Assembly: GCA_933822405.4 (NCBI GenBank)
Contig: CAKOGP040002008.1
Span: forward strand, 1-11,567
Reading direction: 5' to 3'
Source: Cylindrotheca closterium
Lineage: Eukaryota; Bacillariophyta; Bacillariophyceae; Bacillariales; Bacillariaceae
Length of the DNA: 11,567 nt
Shown: positions 1 through 6,702 of the stretch, in pieces
Position numbering within the stretch: the first letter of the stretch is position 1
Layout of the letters: every line of letters starts with the position of its first letter
Program-made: the position numbers and the translations under genes
Notes under the pieces: generated by a model
Seen by the model: the letters and a program-made list of their open reading frames with translations, nothing else
Databases searched by the model: none
What the model was told of the DNA's origin: nothing

Positions 1-315
1 TGGGACGCTCTCCATTCATTTGGATCGATATATTCAGGGTAGAAGGGAGCAAGAACACAAGGTTAAATCAAGCTTCAATACAGGCAAGCACAACAAAAGA
101 AAAAACACAGAAAACAAAATAAAAATACGCCGCCTCGAGTGGCAAGATTGTCTCTCTACATGTGCAAGGGTGCAATGTAATATGTGATAGAGCAACTTCC
201 TTGGGATTGGATGCCTCAAACTGGTTCAACAGTACTGGACTCACCTCCGTATGGTAAATGGCCATGACAGCCGTTAACGGCAATCTAGAAGCTTCAGATA
301 GTTTGAACACGATTA
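1..315. other. no recognisable gene; flank of the Copia fragment
   Basis: I see no protein family or RNA gene here. An antisense frame is open across 68-370, but its translation matches nothing I recognise and it runs into the Copia pol sequence, so I do not call it. In the Copia frame, a TGA at 304-306 closes the reading just upstream. The recognisable pol similarity starts only near 343, so the element is cut off on its 5' side somewhere around 310-345. Confidence 0.5.
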
Positions 316-1197
316 ATGCATCAGATTTATTATTATAATACCTATCTTGGAATGACATTGGATTATTCAAAGAAAGGGAAGTTGAAAATTCGGATGGACG
401 ATTATGTCCAAAGAATGCTTGACAAATTTTCTGTTAAGTTTAAGGAAGACGAGAAACAGGAAACACCTGCTGGTAACAATTTGCTGGAGGTAGGAAAAGG
501 GAAACTTTTGGACAAGGATCAACAGACTGAGTTTCACAGGTTTGTTGCAAAACATTTGTTTTTGACCAAACGTACGCGTCTGGATATTCATCCGACAGTG
601 GCAATTTTGACGTCACGAGTTCAAAACCCAAATCAAAGTGATTGGCATAAACTCGTAAGACTTATGAGATACATGCACTCAACCAAGAAGTGGCATCTCA
701 CGCTGAGCGCTGACAACCTTTGAGTGATGAAGTGGTTTGTTGATGCGTCTTTCACAGTTCACCCTGACTTTAAGAGTCACACAGGAGGAGTGATGACCAT
801 GGGTGGTGGAGCTATGCAGGCTATGTCAAAGAAACAGAAGCTGAATAGCCACAGCAGTACGCATGGGGAACTAATTGGGGTAGATGATGCGATCACATAA
901 GTATTGTGGACACGCATGTTCATGGAAGAACAAGGTTACCCGATTGAGAAGAATATCTTCTATCAAGATAATATGAGCTCTATTCTCATCGAAAAGAACT
1001 GAAGGTCAAGTGCTGGCAAGAGAAGTCGTGCATTGAACATCCGTTACTTCTTTGTCACCAATCAGGTTGAAAAAGGAAATCCAACGATCGAACACATGCC
1101 TACAGATGACATGTGGGGGGATTATATGAGGAAACCTTTACAGGGCAAAAAGTTCTGTAAGTTTTGGGCATTGATCCAAGGAGATCAAGAAGACTAA
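316..1197 (+). pseudogene. Ty1/Copia pol fragment: end of reverse transcriptase plus RNase H, three in-frame stops
   Basis: This is the 3' end of a Copia-type polyprotein. The protein would have made element cDNA and removed the RNA strand. From about codon 10 it reads YLGMTLDYS, the typical start of the Copia RT connection region. After that come the RNase H landmarks: WFVDAS (D codon 742-744), STHGELIG (E codon 868-870) and YQDNMSS (D codon 967-969). Its tail, with a KRSRALNIRYFF-like stretch and then HMPTDDMWGDYMRKPLQG, is the usual Copia pol ending, and a TAA at 1195-1197 closes it. The frame never shifts, but stops sit at 721 (TGA), 898 (TAA) and 1000 (TGA); the last stands where related elements usually have Gly before RSSAGKR. 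Integrase and the RT catalytic core are absent. The fragment is dead; family assignment is firm, the exact 5' end is not. Confidence 0.88.
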
Positions 1198-1724
1198 ATA
1201 TGGCCATCATTGGTCATATATACACATTACATATTAGATGAAGAAAGGATTTGTTGTCGCAACTGAAGTTGTCGAAACGACAGGAGTGTGTTGGTGAAAT
1301 GGGATTCTAATGAATAAAAGAACAGTTGGACATTTGTGGTATCAAACGCGGACAGGAGTGCGGTTCGAATACATACAGAGACAGAGAAGTATTGAAGGTG
1401 GATCCAGATCTGTGACTAGTTTGTGAAGAACATGTGCGCATGTGCTTTATAAGCTGCGACAGCTGGTAAGAGCTGACGCAGATGGCTTCCGGAAGAGATA
1501 TTTTGTACCTGCTTGTGGAGATCATTGTTGATCGACTTCTGGCAAGAATAGCAGTAGAATAAGATCTAATAGGAAGTGGTGAGACTGTTCATCCGCAGGT
1601 AGAAGCCCAGCATCACTGGCACCTGCTCCTATTGTAGGCAATCCATAGCCGATGTAGATTCTAGCTCAGATTTACTCCAGAGGTAGCTAGAGCGTTGAGG
1701 CTCTCATTACAGCTACGGAGTTGA
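1198..1724. other. region 3' of the Copia fragment, no gene recognised
   Basis: This should hold the polypurine tract and 3' LTR if the Copia copy were complete on this side. I find a short purine-rich stretch near 1238-1250, but no convincing LTR start, and no second LTR copy exists in the window for comparison. All frames are interrupted by several stops, so it is either decayed LTR or unrelated sequence. Confidence 0.4.
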
Positions 1725-1979
1725 TTATCTGACAATTGGACCAATCAAATTTCACATGTAATGTTGCCTACCTATGCCTTTCATTTGCAGCCTATCATCA
1801 ACAAAAAGTTGGCGCCATAGTATTTTCATCCTGCTTACTGTAGGATTCTACGTTTCTCAAAATATGATGAGTTGGAAGAGAAGTTAGAAGATGTTGAGTG
1901 TGAAATGAACAAGATGGAGAGAATGATGAAGGCTGGAGAAGTCGCAACAACCGCAGACACTGGAACTACTACCCTTTAA
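1725..1979 (+). pseudogene. short acidic coiled-coil reading frame, one in-frame stop
   Basis: One frame runs from 1725 to a TAA at 1977-1979 with a single TAG at 1818-1820. Its end is strongly charged (KYDELEEKLEDVECEMNKME, then RMMKAGEVATTADTG) with a heptad-like spacing of hydrophobic residues that suggests a coiled coil. There is a pyrimidine-rich stretch ending in TTTGCAG near 1792, which could be a splice acceptor, so this might be the last exon of a small gene. I recognise no family. It lies between the Copia fragment and the oppositely oriented Harbinger remnant and could belong to either element or to neither. Confidence 0.22.
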
Positions 1980-2061
1980 GTATTGTTAACTATTATCTTT
2001 AAGAGGTGTTGCCAACTTAGCCTATTATTAGCCTCGCTATCCGATATATCTTTCGTTTGGA

Positions 2062-2512
2062 CTATTGATCCGACCCGTCCTCTTTGAACAAAAAGTTGTG
2101 GAGAGCACAGCAAGTTATCTATATTCTGTCGCAAACTCCAATGCCCTGTAGGGGGATTCCTGTCTTGAGGATGCGGAAGCGCCCTTTCATTATACCAAAA
2201 GTACACTCAACATCTTTCCTCATACTTTCCAGCCACCCGCTGAAACACATCTCAGAGTATGTGGTCCACAGTTTCATGGGACGCACTAACACTGACAACC
2301 AAAGATATCCATTGTCAACGACGATGGTCCAAGCACCAGAGTATTTGACCTCTTTCACACCTCCATTGCCATCAGCTTCAAGAAGAATGAAAGTGAGGTC
2401 CTCATACCGCTCCCCCTTTTGAGTTGATTGGCGAGTTCATCGAAACGGATCAAAGTCTTGTCCGACCACCGCCCAGGATGACTGACCTCTAGTAGTACAG
2501 AGAATGCGGCGG
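2062..2512 (-). pseudogene. PIF/Harbinger-type DDE transposase remnant (DDE_Tnp_4-like)
   Basis: The minus strand encodes the C-terminal half of a PIF/Harbinger transposase, the enzyme that cuts and rejoins the element's DNA. Read from the right: a segment LLEVSHPGRWSDKTLIRFDE, then GAWTIVVDNGY (the D of the second catalytic position), then SMRKDVECTFGIMKGRFRIL (the E of the third), then CCALHNFLFKEDG, the usual C-terminal HN motif. The first catalytic Asp is not visible. Two lesions stand out: a frameshift in the purine-rich run near 2412-2420, and a TAG at 2119-2121 directly after DRI, where relatives normally have Trp. The final stop is at 2062-2064. Weak similarity (TYNMTVN in another frame) may continue to about 2575. 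No terminal inverted repeats or target duplication were found. Confidence 0.82.
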
Positions 2513-2517
2513 CGGCG

Positions 2518-2550
2518 GTTTACTGTCGTGTTGGTTTACTGTCATGTTGT
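2518..2550 (+). repeat. 16-bp tandem duplication, two copies
   Basis: GTTTACTGTCGTGTTG is followed immediately by GTTTACTGTCATGTTG, with one mismatch. It sits just upstream (on the minus strand) of the recognisable Harbinger coding sequence and next to a short GGC-repeat (about 2505-2518). It probably arose by slippage and may be one of the lesions in the transposase N-terminal region. Confidence 0.7.
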
Positions 2551-3287
2551 AGGTGTGGGTGGGCATTGAAGGGCTCTGGTTTCTTTCTTTCCTACCTTGG
2601 CAGTCGGTCTGGGTGATCCATCTCCTGCTTAGCGATCAGCTCGCAAATGGTCAGTACGTCAAGATGATCTTGCTCTGACTCCTCATTTTCCCTACCGGTA
2701 TGTCTTTGGTAGTTCAAGTACAACAATGGGTCAATATCTCTTGTAGACCGGTTATTACAGCTAATAAGCCGTGTTGGAGGGCCATGGGTTGGGCATTGCC
2801 CATGATGCCTTGGATCGGAGTTTTCTTGTGTGATCAAATTTTGGTAGGTTGGGACCCCAAAATCCAACCAACCATAGGGTCCGCATTGGCTAGATTTTCA
2901 GTTTCCAAAATTCCCGAAACAGAGGTGGTCTGTAGAGGTTGGTAGGAAATCTACGTTGGTACAGGTTTTTACATACGTAATTTCCTGTTTCACGTTCGCG
3001 ATTTTTGACCGTGTGGACCGGCCTGACTGGCGGATTGATTCGGTGTTAAATCTTTTGCATCTGCCCAGTTTCCAAGGTTTATTGGAACGCAGACTTGTGC
3101 TATCATTCAAAATACAGATACCTTGTTCCATCTCCGTTGATGGAGCTTAGTGAAATTGCGCCACCATGCAGGAGTTAGTTTTTGAAAAGAACATTTGATC
3201 CTTTCGACAACCTATGCATCCGCCCATTTTCCGAGAATCCTTTAAAGTAGAGCTAAACGATAAAAAATGTGAGTTCCAAGTGTATAC
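2551..3287. other. no convincing gene
   Basis: Open frames of 64-91 codons occur on both strands here (for example 2592-2867 minus and 2956-3150 plus), but they overlap each other and match no family I know. One detail is that the 2592-2867 minus frame ends at a sequence resembling a splice donor (AAG/GTAGGA at about 2596), next to the possible start of the Harbinger homology. I could not find a matching acceptor. I see no tRNA, rRNA or inverted-repeat end. Confidence 0.4.
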
Positions 3288-3337
3288 CGGTACTAGTGTC
3301 ATCAAGCTTATTCGGTACTAGTGTCATCAAGCCTATT
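3288..3337 (+). repeat. 25-bp tandem duplication downstream of uL22m
   Basis: Two adjacent 25-bp copies (3288-3312 and 3313-3337) start CGGTACTAGTGTCATCAAGC and differ at one base (T at 3308, C at 3333). They end 7 bp beyond the uL22m stop codon, so they lie in its 3' untranslated or termination region. Confidence 0.9.
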
Positions 3338-3343
3338 CTTGTT

Positions 3344-4227
3344 TTAAGTGCTACCTTTAGCTCCTTCTCTCCTTTCTAATTCCTGCTTCTCTTGTTGTTC
3401 CACAAGTCGCAACATCTCGTCTCGCTTTGCCTTTGAAGCCTGGTAGTCGTTTTCGGCACGATGCTGGTACCAGAGCCATTTTTTCTTCTGATTCAAAGAC
3501 TTTTGTTGAAGAATTCTCAAAGGAAAGTCAATCTCGCGAAGGACTACCCGAATATGAGAATGTTTATGGTGCATAATACCATGTCTGCAGTATTGACCCA
3601 GATGAGGCCGACGTAGTACATACAACAACGAATTCACTGACTCGAAGAAACTTACCTCCCCCTTCCCATGGGCTTGATTCGTCTCAACATCATTGACTTA
3701 GTTGTAAAGCATTCTGCAACTTCGAGCTGTGAAATCTGCAATCCATCTTTGATATCTGCAAGATTACTGGTTCGAGTCAAAACTTTAGCGACGAGGTCAG
3801 CGTTCTTGATATCGCAAAATTTTAGTTGGGTCAAAGCTTCTTCCAGCGTGAGGCCTGCAGCTAACTGGCATACCCGGTTTAGTTTCCAGGGCGATTGTCG
3901 GATGGATTTCTCCTTGCCTTCATAAGTCTTGCATTCTGCCAGCCGTTTTTGGACGATGCTTGGTTTCAGTTTGGACATCTTTCGGGTGTCCAGTAACATT
4001 CCATATTCTGTACCATCGCTTGAAAATATCTGCGGCAGCGAACCTGATTGCTTCAAATCATCCGGGATCTTTGGCATGACCGAGAAAGAGGAAACTGGAA
4101 CACATAGCCTAGGGCCAGCTAACGACTGCAGTGATGGAGCAATTGCCTTTACTCTCCCACTGCCACAAAGAATCCCCCCGCTTAGCATTCTCCCAGAGTT
4201 TCTCAAACTTCCCGTGGAAGAAAACAT
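3344..4227 (-). CDS. mitochondrial ribosomal protein uL22 (L22), two exons
   Basis: This is the one intact gene. It predicts a 270-residue uL22 protein, which in the large mitoribosomal subunit binds 23S-type rRNA and lines the peptide exit tunnel. Exon 1 is 4227-3656 and exon 2 is 3584-3344; a 71-bp GT-AG intron splits codon 191. Residues 1 to about 55 are rich in Ser, Arg and Gly and have no acidic residue, as in a mitochondrial presequence. The L22 fold spans about 110-210: SPWKLNRVCQLAAGLTLEEA at the start, then LRRIKPMGRGR joined across the splice to HGIMHHKHSHIRVVL, the family's signature C-terminal hairpin. Bacterial L22 is about 110 residues, so this one carries a long N-terminal extension and a charged, probably helical C-terminal tail of about 60 residues. 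The start is the first ATG in frame. Plastid L22 is usually plastid-encoded in diatoms, which favours the mitochondrion (inference). Confidence 0.9.
3585..3655 (-). other. spliceosomal intron of uL22m (71 bp)
   Basis: On the minus strand the intron starts AG/GTAAGT and ends with ATACTGCAG/ACATGG. Without splicing, exon 1 runs into a TAA built from the donor itself (AGG TAA), exactly at the conserved RIKPMGRGR motif. Joining at these sites restores the rest of the L22 domain in frame, which confirms both boundaries. The short length is in the usual range for compact algal genomes. Confidence 0.92.
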
Positions 4228-4490
4228 TATTGTGTGATGGTTTTGTTGTTTTTGTGGTTGTGGTTGTGGTTGTGGTTGTGTCTCACGGGGAGATACTGTA
4301 CAAGTGGAACGCGCCCACCCCCCACCCTCTGTACTACCGGTAGAGAATCAGGAACACCCGGCAAATGACGAAAATCCGTACCGCGCGGGGTCGACTGTGG
4401 GAATTCTGATGTCTTTCAATTGGCGATCCCTGCCTTAAATATATTTCAGTTTTTAAACAATATCATTTTCACAGAACAACTTTATTTTCG
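4228..4490. promoter_or_regulatory. 5' flank of uL22m with GTGGTT microsatellite
   Basis: These 263 bp separate the uL22m start from the first 20-bp array and must hold at least part of the uL22m promoter (inference; no core element is identifiable). At 4254-4280 there are 4.5 copies of GTGGTT, which place a CA-rich repeat just 27 bp upstream of the minus-strand start codon, so probably in the 5' UTR. A C-rich stretch follows at 4310-4325. The left copy of a 17-bp inverted repeat lies at 4351-4367, so part of this flank may belong to an inserted element. Confidence 0.45.
4351..4367 (+). repeat. 17-bp inverted repeat, left copy
   Basis: GGAACACCCGGCAAATG here is exactly reverse-complemented at 6405-6421. 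The pair encloses both 20-bp arrays and the gene between them. No target-site duplication is visible outside the pair (left flank AGAATCA, right flank AGAAAGG), so a role as element termini is possible but unproven. Confidence 0.6.
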
Positions 4491-4816
4491 AACTCACACG
4501 TTTGAGTTATAACTCAAACGTGTGAGTTATAACTCAAACGTGTGAGTTTTTACTCAAACGTGTGAGTTATAACTCAAACGTGTGAGTTTTTACTCAAACG
4601 TGTGAGTTATAACTCAAACGTGTGAGTTATAACTCAAACGTGTGAGTTTTTACTCAAACGTGTGAGTTTTTACTCAAACGTGTGAGTTATAACTCAAACG
4701 TGTGAGTTTTTACTCAAACGTGTGAGTTATAACTCAAACGTGTGAGTTATAACTCAAACGTGTGAGTTTTCACTCAAACGTGTGAGTTTTTACTCAAACG
4801 TGTGAGATTTTACTCA
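4491..4816 (+). repeat. left 20-bp palindromic tandem array (16 cores)
   Basis: The unit is TGAGTTATAACTCA plus spacer AACGTG, period exactly 20 bp. Sixteen cores occur. Eight are the perfect 14-bp palindrome, six are TGAGTTTTTACTCA, one is TGAGTTTTCACTCA and the last (4803-4816) is TGAGATTTTACTCA. All spacers read AACGTG except the first (4497-4502), which reads CACGTT, the orientation of the right array. This makes 4491-4528 a perfect 38-bp palindrome. Periods are undisturbed by insertions or deletions. Confidence 0.97.
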
Positions 4817-5708
4817 CAGAGCCGAGCTTCCCCCTTTTCCAAAACCGTTGCTGGAAATTCGAGCTGGCGGACCAACGACTACTTTCACCAAAAGATACAG
4901 TCCAGTACTTTTCCAGATCCAAACCCTATAAAAGAACTTGTCACGCAACATCATTGGGACAAAAACGAGTTCTACGGCGAGGCAGGAGGTGAAAGGAGAG
5001 AGACTTTCAGCCGCTTCCTCACCGACAAGGTCAGAAGAAAGGGTTTTGGTTGGAAAGAATACGTTGATTTGCTGGATGAACGGGGAGTTGACATGTCAGC
5101 AAACACGGAGACGCAGCTGGCAACGGAACTTCAAGCCAAGGGAGGGCCAAACGATGCCGTGGTGAACGACGCTCGTGCTGTTGCGTTTGTTGCTGTGCTT
5201 GATTCTGCTAATGAAAAAAAACTACACTCAACATGTTATTTCTACTAAAAATTCTGACATCGCCATGGACGACCTTGCGCAATGCTCACAACAAGGCAAG
5301 AGACAAATCGTTACAGGAAGATTTGATTTTGGCTGATGACCTGGCCAAGCACCCAACAACCACCCATAACGCACGTGGCGAGCTCAAGTTTTATTTGACC
5401 AGGGCAAAACAGAAAAAAATCATGTTGGCCTCACAGCATCGGAGTTTCAAGAAACTAGGGTTGAATACCACCCATTCAAAAAACGAAAATTCAGAGAGCG
5501 GATTCAACAAGAAATTAGATTTCAAAAGTACCGCAACTGTCTGGAGGATAAAAGAATGAAGAAGCTGGCTAAATTGAAGAAGGAAGAAAAGAAAGAGAAA
5601 AAGAAAGAAAACTTGTTGCTCTATGAACAACGTATGAAAGTAGCAATGGCCGAAAAGGAGGAGGAAACAAAGAAGCAGGTGGAAGAATCGCCGATGTCTG
5701 AGGACTAG
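4802..5708 (+). pseudogene. unrecognised lysine-rich protein gene between the inverted arrays, broken
   Basis: I do not recognise the family. A frame opens inside the last repeat and reads HHWDKNEFYGEAGGERRETF, then KGFGWKEYVDLLDERGVDMS, to about codon 138. At an eight-A run (5213-5220) it must shift by one base, after which the frame continues sensibly (NYTQHVISTKNSDIAMDDLA) to RFDFG. Two adjacent TGA codons (5334-5339) and a TAA at 5361-5363 follow, then a long open stretch: TWRAQVLFDQGK, LTASEFQETRVEYHPFKKRK, and a Lys/Glu-rich coiled-coil tail ending in ESPMSED at the TAG at 5706-5708. About 300 residues in all. There is no ATG in the first 97 codons. A splice acceptor-like TTTTACTCACAG at the repeat edge (4809-4820) suggests a 5' exon in or beyond the array. 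It carries no recognisable DDE, RT or recombinase motif and could be a host gene or an element gene. Confidence 0.55.
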
Positions 5709-6010
5709 CAAGTAGTAATAAAATTGTATTAGATATGTGGTAAATTATCCTATTTCAAAGAGAGGGTGACCGTTATTCATTTTGAATTGGACTGTTCCAA
5801 CAACTGCAAGGACACATTTTTGATGTTTGTCTCTCGAATATTTGAACCTGTCGTCCAAAATAATAAAAAGCACTTCAATCGACGATTAAAAGTTTCATGG
5901 CGAAGCCGAGCACGTTACTTATTCGTGGTTTTCTTTGGAGGCTGTGTTGCATCTCTCTTGAAGCTGCCCTTCCCCCATTGGAGAACATCATCCCCCTGAC
6001 ATTTTCTGAG
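5709..6010. other. AT-rich 3' flank of the broken gene
   Basis: The stretch after the stop at 5708 is AT-rich (AATAAAATTG at 5717-5726 could serve as a polyadenylation signal, inference). A frame open at 5766-5999 starts with GTG and has no recognisable content, so it is not called. The right array begins directly afterwards. Confidence 0.35.
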
Positions 6011-6210
6011 TACGTTTGAGTTATAACTCACACGTTTGAGTTATAACTCACACGTTTGAGTTATAACTCACACGTTTGAGTTATAACTCACACGTTTGAG
6101 TTATAACTCACACGTTTGAGTTATAACTCACACGTACTCACACGTTTGAGTTATAACTCAACGCCGTGAGTTATAACTCAGGATTCCGTTGTGATCTGAG
6201 TTATAACTCA
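6011..6210 (-). repeat. right 20-bp palindromic tandem array (9 cores), inverted relative to the left one
   Basis: Nine perfect copies of TGAGTTATAACTCA start at 6017, 6037, 6057, 6077, 6097, 6117, 6147, 6167 and 6197. The first six are separated by CACGTT. Then order decays: a 16-bp spacer holding a partial unit (6131-6146), a six-base ACGCCG spacer and a 16-base unrelated spacer (6181-6196). None of the T-rich core variants of the left array occurs here. The array therefore decays on its outer side in spacers only, while every core stays perfect. Confidence 0.96.
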
Positions 6211-6326
6211 GAAAAAGTCACAATGACCAATCGGTCATCTGTGTCCATAAGTCCCTATTTGATAAATCATCACATATAATAATATGTCATTAATAGTTAA
6301 AGGGAAATAACATAGATTTTTCGAAG
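6211..6326. other. AT-rich spacer with small hairpins
   Basis: No gene. There is a 6-bp stem hairpin ATGACC-AATC-GGTCAT at 6222-6237 and a weaker one, CATAT-AATA-ATATG, near 6272-6285. Neither has a T-tract or other terminator context, so I assign no function. Confidence 0.4.
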
Positions 6327-6530
6327 CTAAAAATATAATTTTATTTCTCCGGGCACGAGCACGTCAAACTTTGCGATCAGTGTCCCGAAAATACTCGGTC
6401 TGAACATTTGCCGGGTGTTCCAGAAAGGGTGCACAAACGACCAGAGAATGTCCGTCATTCGTACGTTTAGATGGATTAGAGCGGTACCGTAATCCAACGG
6501 ATTACCAGGCGCCGCCTCCACTTCATGACT
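6327..6530 (-). pseudogene. unrecognised open frame, possibly an element remnant
   Basis: One minus-strand frame reads SSHEVEAAPGNPLDYGTALI, then LWSFVHPFWNTRQMFRPSIF, then GTLIAKFDVLVPGE, and stops in an AT-rich stretch at 6327. The composition looks protein-like, but no start codon with good context is present and I know no matching family. The codons for FWNTRQM contain the right copy of the 17-bp inverted repeat (6405-6421). Low-quality coding-like fragments continue upstream to about 6700 in shifting frames, so this may be more of the adjacent gag-like gene after several frameshifts. Confidence 0.22.
6405..6421 (-). repeat. 17-bp inverted repeat, right copy
   Basis: CATTTGCCGGGTGTTCC is the exact reverse complement of 4351-4367, and the similarity does not extend beyond these 17 bases on either side. 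A chance exact 17-mer pair in a window of this size is unlikely (of the order of one percent by a simple equal-base estimate). Confidence 0.6.
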
Positions 6531-6702
6531 CGATGTCTAACGTGATTGGCCTAGGATGATTGCATACTACGAATTTGTACCAAACGAGATTATGCCAGTC
6601 CTCCATAGGTGAGTAAGTGATGTAGGTTTGGCATCGTAAGCTTGGTAACTAGAATTAGGGACCGGATTTGGAAACTGGAATCGAAGATTCGACTCAATGG
6701 AC

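Larger units (their letters stand above)
4491..6210. mobile_element. putative foldback-like element: inverted 20-bp tandem arrays around one broken gene
   Basis: Two tandem arrays of the same 20-bp unit stand in opposite orientation (4491-4816 and about 6011-6210) and flank 1.2 kb with a single reading frame. The spacer between palindromic cores is AACGTG throughout the left array and CACGTT, its reverse complement, in the right array, so the arrays are true inverted repeats. Foldback (FB-type) transposons and elements with multiple subterminal transposase-binding repeats have this architecture (established). Whether this one ever moved is inference: I see no target-site duplication, and the internal protein is not a recognisable transposase. 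An alternative is a local satellite that expanded and inverted around a host gene. Confidence 0.5.

Noticed and set aside
1198..1600. Copia 3' LTR
   Set aside because: No TG...CA boundaries, no clear polypurine tract and no partner LTR in the window to compare with.
2592..3150. Overlapping frames on both strands between the Harbinger remnant and uL22m
   Set aside because: They are open on both strands at once, match no family, and lack plausible splice partners.
5213..5220. Programmed frameshifting at the eight-A run
   Set aside because: The same gene also has adjacent TGA codons and a TAA downstream, so ordinary decay or sequence error explains it more simply.
5391..5711. Antisense open frame over the lysine-rich tail
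   Set aside because: It is the Leu/Phe-rich mirror of the AAG/GAA-rich coding strand and has no independent support.
5766..5999. Small plus-strand frame before the right array
   Set aside because: It begins at GTG, has an unremarkable translation, and lies in AT-rich sequence after a probable gene end.
4491..6210. CRISPR-like arrays, because of short regular palindromic repeats
   Set aside because: The period is 20 bp with a constant 6-bp spacer and no unique spacers, no cas genes are present, and the context is eukaryotic.
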